A DNA stretch of 64,000 nucleotides from Clusia tigrina (Eukaryota; Arthropoda; Insecta; Diptera; Clusiidae). Positions 52,702 to 63,690 of this stretch are shown here, piece after piece. The stretch lies in the NCBI GenBank assembly GCA_920105625.2, contig CAKKTE020000052.1, forward strand, positions 620,001 through 684,000. Direction: 5' to 3'. The notes below the pieces were generated by a model. It ran no database searches and was not told the DNA's origin. It saw only the letters and a list, made by a program, of their open reading frames with translations. The stretch's first letter is position 1; every line of letters starts with the position of its first letter. A program made the position numbers and the translations under genes.

Positions 52702-53889
52702 ACCCTTGAGTCCCAAATCAAACACTGATAGAACTTCAAATGGCCCTAACTTCTATACGGTACGTCCTAGACCTATCAAAGTTTGCAACATATAAATGCT
52801 TGTAAATTTTTACTGGAGCGTCATAAAACCTTGAAATTTTGTAACAATAAAGTACTCGAGCCTCTTGTCAATTTTAGCTATCACTCAAAGCTATGCTACC
52901 CTTGAGTCCCAAATCAAACACTGATAAAACTTCAAATGCCCCTTACTTCTATACGGTAAGTCCTACACCTATCAAAGTTTGCAACATACAAATGCTTGTA
53001 AATTTTTACTGGAGCGTTATAAAACCTTGAAATTTTGTAACAATAAAGTACTCGAGCCTCTTCTCAATTTAAGCTATCGCTCATAGCTATGCTAACCTTG
53101 AGTCCCAAATCAAACACTGATAGAACTTCAAATGGCCCTAACTTCTATACCGTACGTCCTACACCTATCAAAGTTTGCAACATACAAATGCTTGTAAATT
53201 TTTACTGGAGCGTCATAAAACCTTGAAATTTTGTAACAATAAAGTACTCGAGCCTCTTCTCAATTTAAGCTATCGCTCAAAGCTATGGTACCCTTGAGTC
53301 CCAAATCAAACAATGATACAACTTCAAATGGCCCTAACTTCTATACGGTACGCCCTACACCTATCAAAGTTTGCAACATACAAATGCTTGTAAATTTTTA
53401 CTGGAGCTTCATAAAACCTTGAGATTTTGTAACAATAAAGTACTCGAGCCTCTTCTCAATTTAAGTTATCGCTCAAAGCTATGCTACCCTTGAGTCCCAA
53501 ATAAAACAATGATAAAACTTCAAATGGCCCTAACTTCTATACGGTACGTCCTACAACTACCAAAGTTTGCGACATACAAATGCTATTAACTTTTTACTGG
53601 AGCGTCATAAAACTTTGAAATTGTGTAACAATAAAGTACTCGAGCCTCTTGTTAATTTAAGCTATCGCTCAAAGCTATGCTACCCTTGAGTCCCAAATCA
53701 AACACTGATAAAACTTCAAATGGCCCTTACTTCTATACGGTACGTCCTACACCTATCAAATTTTGCAACATACAAATCCTTGTAAATTTTTACTGGAGCC
53801 TTATAAAACCTTGAAATTTTGTAACAATAAAGTACTCGAGCCTCTTGTCAATTTTAGCTATCGCTCAAAGCTATGCTACCCTTGAGTCC

Positions 53890-54281
53890 CAAATCAACAA
53901 TGATACAACTTCAAATGGCCCTAACTTCTATACGGTACGTCCTACACCTATCAAAGTTTGCAACATACAAATGCTTGTAACTTTTTACAGGAGCGTCATA
54001 AAACCTTGAAATTGTGTAACAATAAAGTACTCGAGCCTCTTCTCAATCTAAGCTATCGCTCAAAGCTATGCTACCCTTGAGTCCCAAAATCAAACACTGA
54101 TAAAACTTCAAATGGCCCTTACTTCTATACGGTACGTCCTACGCCTATCAAAGTTTGCAACATACAAATGCTTGTAAATTTTTACTGGAGCGTTATAAAA
54201 CCTTGAAATTTTGTAACAATAAAGTACTCGAGCCTGTTCTCAATTTAAGCTATCGCTCATAGCTATGCTACCCTTGAGTCC
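53890..54281. repeat. Adjacent monomers with compensating -1 and +1 changes
   Basis: The monomer at 53890 begins CAAATCAACAATG (one A lost near 53896), and the next, at 54085, begins CAAAATCAAAC (one A gained at 54086-54089). Phase is lost for 195 bases and then restored. The first unit is F-like (TTTTACAGG, AATTGTG); the second is E-like with CTACGCC. Confidence 0.8.
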
Positions 54282-56024
54282 CAAATTAAACACTGATAGA
54301 ATTTCAAATGGCCCTAACTTCTATACCGTACGTCCTACACCTATCAAAGTTTGCAACATACAAATGCTTGTAAATTTTTACTAGAGCGTCATAAAACCTT
54401 GAAATTTTGTAACAATAAAGTACTCGAGCCTCTTGTCAATTTAAGCTATCGCTCAAAACTATGCTTCCCTTGAGTCCCAAATCAAACATTGATACAACTT
54501 CAAATGGCCCTAACTTCTATACGGTACGTCCTACACCTATCAAAGTTTGCAACATACAAATGCTTGTAAATTTTTACTGGAGCGTCAAAAAATCTTAAAA
54601 TTTTGTAACAATAAAGTACTCGAGCCTCTTGTCAATTTAAGCTATCGCTCAAAGCTATGCTACCCTTGAGTCCCAAATCAAACAATGATAAACCTTCAAA
54701 TGGCCCTAACTTCTATACGGTACGTCCTACACCTATCAAAGTTTGCAACATACAAATGCTTGTAAATTTTTACTGGAGCGTCATAAAATCTTAAAATTTT
54801 GTAACAATAAAGTACTCGAGCCTCTTGTCAATTTAAGCTATCGCTCAAAGCTATGCTACCCTTGAGTCCCAAATCAAACACTGACAAAACTTCAAATGGC
54901 CCTTACTTCTATACGGTACGTCCTACACCTATCAAAGTTTGCAACATACAAATCCTTGTAAATTTTTACTGGAGCGTTATAAAACCTTGAAATTTTGTAA
55001 CAATAAAGTACTCGAGCCTCTTCTCAATTTAAGCTATCGCTCATAGCTATGCTAACCTTGAGTCCCAAATCAAACACTGATAGAACTTCAAATGACCCTA
55101 ACTTCTATACCGTACGTCCTACACCTACCAAAGTTTGCAACATACAAATGCTTGTAAATTTTTACTGGAGCGTCATAAAACCTTGAAATTTTGTAACAAT
55201 AAAGTACTCGAGCCTCTTCTCAATTTAAGCTATCGCTCAAAGCTATGCTACCCTTGAGTCCCAAATCAAACAATGATACAACTTCAAATGGCCCTAACTT
55301 CTATACGGTACGCCCTACACCTATCAAAGTTTGCAACATACAAATGCTTGTAAATTTTTACTGGAGCTTCATAAAATCTTGAGATTTTGTAACAATAAAG
55401 TATTCGAGCCTCTTCTCAATTTAAGCTATCGCTCAAAGCTATGCTACACTTGAGTCCCAAATAAAACAATGATAAAACTTCAAATGGCCCTAACTTCTAT
55501 ACGGTACGTCCTACAACTACCAAAGTTTGCAACATACAAATGCTATTAACTTTTTACTGGAGCGTCATAAAACCTTGAAATTGTGTAACAATAAAGTACT
55601 CGAGCCTCTTCTCAATTTAAGCTATCGCTCAAAGCTATGCTACCCTTGATTCCCAAATAAAACAATGATAAAACTTCAAATGGCCCTAACTTCTATACGG
55701 TACGTCCTACAACTACCAAAGTTTGCAACATACAAATGCTATTAACTTTTTACTGGAGCGTCATAAAACCTTGAAATTGTGTAACAATAAAGTACTCAAG
55801 CCTCTTGTCAATTTAAGCTATCGCTCAAAGCTATGCTACCCTTGAGTCCCAAATCAAACACTGATAAAACTTCAAATGGCCCTTACTTCTATACGGTACG
55901 TCCTACACCTATCAAATTTTGCAACATACAAATCCTTGTAAATTTTTACTGGAGCCTTATAAAACCTTGAAATTTTGTAACAATAAAGTACTCGAGCCTC
56001 TTCTCAATTTAAGCTATCGCTCAT

Positions 56025-56033
56025 AGCATAGCT
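56025..56033. other. Microinversion site (copy 4)
   Basis: AGCATAGCT in the B monomer at 55850, preceded by two A monomers as in copy 3. Confidence 0.85.
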
Positions 56034-58768
56034 ACCCTTGAGTCCCAAATCAAACACTGATAGAACTTCAAATGGCCCTAACTTCTATACGGTACGTCCT
56101 ACACCTATCAAAGTTTGCAACATACAAATACTTGTAAATTTTTACTGGAGCGTCATAAAACCTTGAAATTTTGTAACAATAAAGTACTCGAGCCTCTTGT
56201 CAATTTTAGCTATCGCTCAAAGCTATGCTACCCTTGAGTCCCAAATCAAACACTGATAAAACTTCAAATGGCCCTTACTTCTATACGGTAAGTCCTACAC
56301 CTATCAAAGTTTGCAACATACAAATGCTTGTAAATTTTTACTGGAGCGTTATAAAACCTTGAAATTTTGTAACAATAAAGTACTCGAGCCTCTTCTCAAT
56401 TTAAGCTATCGCTCATAGCTATGCTAACCTTGAGTCCCAAATCAAACACTGATAGAACTTCAAATGGCCCTAACTTCTATACCGTACGTCCTACACCTAT
56501 CAAAGTTTGCAACATACAAATGCTTGTAAGTTTTTACTGGAGCGTCATAAAACCTTGAAATTTTGTAACAATAAAGTACTCGAGCCTCTTCTCAATTTAA
56601 GCTATCGCTCATAGCTATGCTACCATTGAGTCCCAAATCAAACACTGATAGAACTTCAAATGGCCCTAACTTCTATACGGTACGTCCTACACCTATCAAA
56701 GTTTGCAACATACAAATGCTTGTAAATTTTTACTGGAGCGTCATAAAACCTTGAAATTTTGTAACAATAAAGTACTCGAGCCTCTTGTCAATTTTAGCTA
56801 TCGCTCAAAGCTATGCTACCCTTGAGTCCCAAATCAAACACTGATAAAACTTCAAATGGCCCTTACTTCTATACGGTAAGTCCTACACCTATCAAAGTTT
56901 GCAACATACAAATGCTTGTAAATTTTTACTGGAGCGTTATAAAACCTTGAAATTTTGTAACAATAAAGTACTCGAGCCTCTTCTCAATTTAAGCTATCGC
57001 TCATAGCTATGCTAACCTTGAGTCCCAAATCAAACACTGATAGAACTTCAAATGGCCCTAACTTCTATACCGTACGTCCTACACCTATCAAAGTTTGCAA
57101 CATACAAATGCTTGTAAATTTTTACTGGAGCGTCATAAAACCTTGAAATTTTGTAACAATGAAGTACTCGAGCCTCTTCTCAATTTAAGCTATCGCTCAA
57201 AGCTATGCTACCCTTGAGTCCCAAATCAAACAATGATACAACTTCAAATGGCCCTAACTTCTATACGGTACGCCCTACACCTATCAAAGTTTGCAACATA
57301 CAAATGCTTGTAAATTTTTACTGGAGCTTCATAAAATCTTGAGATTTTGTAACAATAAAGTACTCGAGCCTCTTCTCAATTTAAGCTATCGCTCAAAGCT
57401 ATGCTACCCTTGAGTCCCAAATAAAACAATGATAAAACTTCAAATGGCCCTAACTTCTATACGGTACGTCCTACAACTACCAAAGTTTGCAACATACAAA
57501 TGCTATTAACTTTTTACTGGAGCGTCATAAAACCTTGAAATTGTGTAACAATAAAGTACTCGAGCCTCTTCTCAATTTAAGCTATCGCTCAAAGCTATGC
57601 TACCCTTGAGTCCCAAATAAAACAATGATAAAACTTCAAATGGCCCTAACTTCTATACGGTACGTCCTACAACTACCAAAGTTTGCAACATACAAATGCT
57701 ATTAACTTTTTACTGGAGCGTCATAAAACCTTGAAATTGTGTAACAATAAAGTACTCGAGCCTCTTGTCAATTTAAGCTATCGCTCAAAGCTATGCTACC
57801 CTTGAGTCCCAAATCAAACACTGATAAAACTTCAAATGGCCCTTACTTTTATACGGTAAGTCCTACACCTATCAAAGTTTGCAACATACAAATGCTTGTA
57901 AATTTTTACTGGAGCGTTATAAAACCTTGAAATTTTGTAACAATAAAGTACTCGAGCCTCTTCTCAATTTAAGCTATCGCTCATAGCTATGCTAACCTTG
58001 AGTCCCAAATCAAACACTGATAGAACTTCAAATGGCCCTAACTTCTATACCGTACGTCCTACACCTATCAAAGTTTGCAACATACAAATGCTTGTAAATT
58101 TTTACTGGAGCGTCATAAAACCTTGAAATTTTGTAACAATAAAGTACTCGAGCCTCTTCTCAATTTAAGCTATCGCTCAAAGCTATGCTACCCTTGAGTC
58201 CCAAATCAAACAATGATACAACTTCAAATGGCCCTAACTTCTATACGGTACGCCCTACACCTATCAAAGTTTACAACATACGAATGCTTGTAAATTTTTA
58301 CTGGAGCTTCATAAAACCTTGAGATTTTGTAACAATAAAGTACTCGAGCCTCTTCTCAATTTAAGCTATCGCTCAAAGCTATGCTACCCTTGAGTCCCAA
58401 ATAAAACAAGGATAAAACTTCAAATGGCCCTAACTTCTATACGGTACGTCCTACAACTACCAAAGTTTGCAACATACAAATGCTATTAACTTTTTACTGG
58501 AGCGTCATAAAACCTTGAAATTGTGTAACAATAAAGTACTCGAGCCTCTTGTCAATTTAAGCTATCGCTCAAAGCTATGCTACCCTTGAGTCCCAAATCA
58601 AACACTGATAAAACTTCAAATGGCCCTTACTTCTATACGGTACGTCCTACACCTATCAAATTTTGCAACATACAAATGCTTGTAAATTTTTACTGGAGCC
58701 TTATAAAACCTTGAAATTTTGTAACAATAAAGTACTCGAGCCTCTTCTCAATTTAAGCTATCGCTCAT

Positions 58769-58777
58769 AGCATAGCT
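58769..58777. other. Microinversion site (copy 5)
   Basis: AGCATAGCT in the B monomer at 58594. This B has ACAAATGCTTG in place of ACAAATCCTTG, so it is itself partly exchanged with another subtype. Confidence 0.83.
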
Positions 58778-58985
58778 ACCCTTGAGTCCCAAATCAAACA
58801 CTGATAGAACTTCAAATGGCCCTAACTTCTATACGGTACGTCCTACACTTATCAAAGTTTGCAACATACAAATGCTTGTAAATTTTTACTGGAGCGTCAT
58901 AAAACCTTGAAATTTTGTAACAATAAAGTACTCGAGCCTCTTGTCAATTTTAGCTATCGCTCAAAGCTATGCTACCCTTGAGTCC

Positions 58986-59182
58986 CAAATCAAACACTGA
59001 TAAAACTTCAAATGGCCCTAACTTCTATACGGTATGTCCTACACCTATCAAAGTTTGCAACATACAAATGCTTGTAAATTTTTTCTGGAGCGTTATAAAA
59101 ACCTTGAAATTTTGTAACAATAAAGTACTCGAGCCTCTTCTCAATTTAAGCTATCGCTCATAGCTATGCTAACCTTGAGTCC
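58986..59182. repeat. 197-bp E-like monomer with an extra A
   Basis: TTATAAAAACCTTG has five A residues at 59097-59101 where others have four. The unit also has the private GGTATGTCC and AATTTTTTCTGG words. Confidence 0.82.
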
Positions 59183-59378
59183 CAAATCAAACACTGATAG
59201 AACTTCAAATGGCCCTAACTTCTATACCGTACGTCCTACACCTATCAAAGTTTGCAACATACAAATGCTTGTAAATTTTTACTGGAGCGTCAAAAAACCT
59301 TGAAATTTTGTAACAATAAAGTACTCGAGCCTCTTCTCAATTTAAGCTATCGCTCAAAGCTATGCTACCCTTGAGTCC

Positions 59379-59574
59379 CAAATAAAACAATGATAAAACT
59401 TCAAATGGCCCTAACTTCTATACGGTACGTCCTACAACTACCAAAGTTTGCAACATACAAATGCTATTAACTTTTTACTGGAGCCTTATAAAACCTTGAA
59501 ATTTTGTAACAATAAAGTACTCGAGCCTCTTCTCAATTTAAGCTATCGCTCATAGCATAGCTACCCTTGAGTCC
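59379..59574. repeat. Second A/B chimera carrying the microinversion
   Basis: Same composition and same switch interval as the chimera at 42331, about 17 kb away, with AGCATAGCT at 59554-59562 and followed by an H monomer in both cases. Shared origin by duplication is more likely than two independent exchanges. Confidence 0.82.
59554..59562. other. Microinversion site (copy 6)
   Basis: AGCATAGCT in the A/B chimera at 59379. Confidence 0.85.
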
Positions 59575-61317
59575 CAAATCAAACACTGATAGAACTTCAA
59601 ATTGCCCTAACTTCTATACGGTACGTCCTACACTTATCAAAGTTTGCAACATACAAATGCTTGTAAATTTTTACTGGAGCGTCATAAAACCTTGAAATTT
59701 TGTAACAATAAAGTACTCGAGCCTCTTGTCAATTTTAGCTATCGCTCAAAGCTATACTACCCTTGAGTCCCAAATCAAACACTGATAAAACTTCAAATGG
59801 CCCTTACTTCTATACGGTAAGTCCTACACCTATCAAAGTATGCAACATACAAATGCTTGTAAATTTTTACTGGAGCGTCATAAAACCTTGAAATTTTGTA
59901 ACAATAAAGTACTCGAGCCTCTTGTCAATTTAAGCTATCGCTCAAAGCTATGCTACCCTTGAGTCCCAAATCAAACACTGATAAAACTTCAAATGGCCCT
60001 TACTCCTATACGGTAAGTCCTACACCTATCAAAGTTTGCAACATACAAATGCTTGTAAATTTTTACTGGAGCGTTATAAAACCTTGAAATTTTGTAACAA
60101 TAAAGTACTCGAGCCTCTTCTCAATTTAAGCTATCGCTCATAGCTATGCTAACCTTGAGTCCCAAATCAAACACTGATAGAACTTCAAATGGCCCTAACT
60201 TCTATACCGTACGTCCTACACCTATCAAAGTTTGCAACATACAAATGCTTGTAAATTTTTACTGGAGCGTTATAAAACCTTGAAATTTTGTAACAATAAA
60301 GTACTCGAGCCTCTTCTCAATTTAAGCTATCGCTCATAGCTATGCTAACCTTGAGTCCCAAATCAAACACTGATAGAACTTCAAATGGCCCTAACTTCTA
60401 TACCGTACGTCCTACACCTATCAAAGTTTGCAACATACAAATGCTTGTAAATTTTTACTGGAGCGTCATAAAACCTTGAAATTTTGTAACAATAAAGTAC
60501 TCGAGCCTCTTCTCAATTTAAGCTATCGCTCAAAGCTATGCTACCTTTGAGTCCCAAATCAAACAATGATACAACTTCAAATGGCCCTAACTTCTATACG
60601 GTACGCCCTACACCTATCAAAGTTTGCAACATACAAATGCTTGTAAATTTTTACTGGAGCTTCATAAAATCTTGAGATTTTGTAACAATAAAGTACTCGA
60701 GCCTCTTCTCAATTTAAGCTATCGCTCAAAGCTATGCTACCCTTGAGTCCCAAATAAAACAATGATAAAACTTCAAATGTCCCTAACTTCTATACGGTAC
60801 GTCCTACAACTACCAAAGTTTGCAACATACAAATGCTATTAACTTTTTACTGGAGCGTCATAAAACCTTGAAATTGTGTAACAATAAAGTACTCGAGCCT
60901 CTTCTCAATTTAAGCTTTCGCTCAAAGCTATGCTACCCTTGAGTCCCAAATAAAACATTGATAAAACTTCAAATGGCCCTAACTTCTATACGGTACGTCC
61001 TACAACTACCAAAGTTTGCAACATACAAATGCTATTAACTTTTTACTGGAGCGTCATAAAAACTTGAAATTGTGTAACAATAAAGTACTCGAGCCTCTTG
61101 TCAATTTAAGCTATCGCTCAAAGCTATGCTACCCTTGAGTCCCAAATCAAACACTGATAAAACTTCAAATGGCCCTTACTTCTATACGGTACGTCCTACA
61201 CCTATCAAATTTTGCAACATACAAATCCTTGTAAATTTTTACTGGAGCCTTATAAAACCTTGAAATTTTGTAACAATAAAGTACTCGAGCCTCTTCTCAA
61301 TTTAAGCTATCGCTCAC

Positions 61318-61326
61318 AGCATAGCT
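61318..61326. other. Microinversion site (copy 7)
   Basis: AGCATAGCT in the B monomer at 61143, with a further private change (CTCACAGCATAGC in place of CTCATAGCATAGC). Confidence 0.83.
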
Positions 61327-63494
61327 ACCCTTGAGTCCCAAATCAAACACTGATAGAACTTCAAATGGCCCTAACTTCTATACGGTACGTCCTACACCTA
61401 TCAAAGTTTGCAACATACAAATGCTTGTAAATTTTTACTGGAGCGTCATAAAACCTGGAAATTTTGTAACAATAAAGTACTCGAGCCTCTTGTCAATTTT
61501 AGCTATCGCTCAAAGCTATGCTACCCTTGAGTCCCAAATCAAACACTGATAAAACTTCAAATGGCCCTTACTTCTATACGGTAAGTCCTACACCTATCAA
61601 AGTTTGCAACATACAAATGCTTGTAAATTTTTACTGGAGCGTCATAAAACCTTGAAATTTTGTAACAATAAAGTACTCGAGCCTCTTGTCAATTTTAGCT
61701 ATCGCTCAAAGCTATGCTACCCTTGAGTCCCAAATCAAACACTGATAAAACTTCAAATGGCCCTTACTCCTATACGGTAAGGCCTACACCTATCAAAGTT
61801 TGCAACATACAAATGCTTGTAAATTTTTACTGGAGCGTTATAAAACCTTGAAATTTTGTAACAATAAAGTACTCGAGCCTCTTCTCAATTTAAGCTATCG
61901 CTCATAGCTATGCTAACCTTGAGTCCCAAATCAAACACTGATAGAACTTCAAATGGCCCTAACTTCTATACCGTACGTCCTACACCTATCAAAGTTTGCA
62001 ACATACAAATGCTTGTAAATTTTTATTGGAGCGTCATAAAACCTTGAAATTTTGTAACAATAAAGTACTCGAGCCTCTTCTCAATTTAAGCTATCGCTCA
62101 AAGCTATGCTACCCTTGAGTCCCGAATCAAACAATGATACAACTTCAAATGGCCCTAACTTCTATACGGTACGCCCTACACCTATCAAAGTTTGCAACAT
62201 ACAAATGCTTGTAAATTTTTACTGGAGCTTCATAAAACCTTGAGATTTTGTAACAATAAAGTACTCGAGCCTCTTCTCAATTTAAGCTATCGCTCAAAGC
62301 TATGCTACCCTTGAGTCCCAAATAAAACAATGATAAAACTTCAAATAGCCCTAACTTCTATACGGTACGTCCTACAACTACCAAAGTTTGCGACATACAA
62401 ATGCTATTAACTTTTTACTGGAGCGTCATAAAACTTTGAAATTGTGTAACAATAAAGTACTCGAGCCTCTTGTTAATTTAAGCTATCGCTCAAAGCTATG
62501 CTACCCTTGAGTCCCAAATCAAACACTGATAAAACTTCAAATGGCCCTTACTTCTATACGGTACGTCCTACACCTATCAAACTTTGCAACATACAAATCC
62601 TTGTAAATTTTTACTGGAGCCTTATAAAACCTTGAAATTTTGTAACAATAAAGTACTCGAGCCTCTTCTCAATTTAAGCTATCGCTCATAGCTATGCTAC
62701 CCTTGAGTCCCAAATCAAACACTGATAGAACTTCAAATGGCCCTAACTTCTATACGGTACGTCCTACACCTATCAAAATTTGCAACATACAAATGCTTGT
62801 AAATTTTTACTGGAGCGTCATAAAACCTTGAAATTTTGTAACAATAAAGTACTCGAGCCTCTTGTCAATTTTAGCTACCGCTCAAAGCTATGCTACCCTT
62901 GAGTCCCAAATCAAACACTGATAAAACTTCAAATGGCCCTTACTTCTATACGGTACGTCCTACACCTATCAAAGTTTGCAACATACAAATGCTTGTAAAT
63001 TTTTACTGGAGCGTTATAAAACCTTGAAATTTTGTAACAATAAAGTACTCGAGTCTCTTCTCAATTTAAGCTATCGCTCATAGCTATGCTACCCTTGAGT
63101 CCCAAATCAAACACTGATAGAACTTCAAATGGCCCAAACTTCTATACCGTACGTCCTACACCTATCAAAGTTTGCAACATACAAATGCTTGTAAATTTTT
63201 ACTGGAGCGTCATAAAACCTTGAAATTTTGTAACAATTAAGTACTCGAGCCTCTTCTCAATTTAAGCTATCGATCAAAGCTATGCTACACTTGAGTGCCA
63301 AATCAAACAATGATACAACTTCAAATGGCCCTAACTTCTATACGGTACGCCCTACACCTATCAAAGTTTGCAACATACAAATGCTTGTAAATTTTTACTG
63401 GAGCTTCATAAAACCTTGAGATTTTGTAACAATAAAGTACTCGAGCCTCTTCTCAATTTAAGCTATCGCTCAAAGCTATGCTACCCTTGAGCCC

Positions 63495-63690
63495 CAAATA
63501 AAACAATGATAAAACTTCAAATGGCCCGAACTTCTATACGGTACGTCCTACAACTACCAAAGTTTGCAACATACAAATGCTTGTAAATTTTTACTGGAGC
63601 GTCATAAAATCTTAAAATTTTGTAACAATAAAGTACTCGAGCCTCTTGTCAATTTAAGCTATCGCTCAAAGCTATGCTACCCTTGAGTCC
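63495..63690. repeat. Chimeric monomer A/G near the right edge
   Basis: The front is A type (CAAATAAAAC, CAACTACC) and the back is G type (GCTTGTAAAT, CGTCATAAAATCTTAAAA), followed by F. It marks the reappearance of left-type subtypes at the right edge. Confidence 0.78.
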
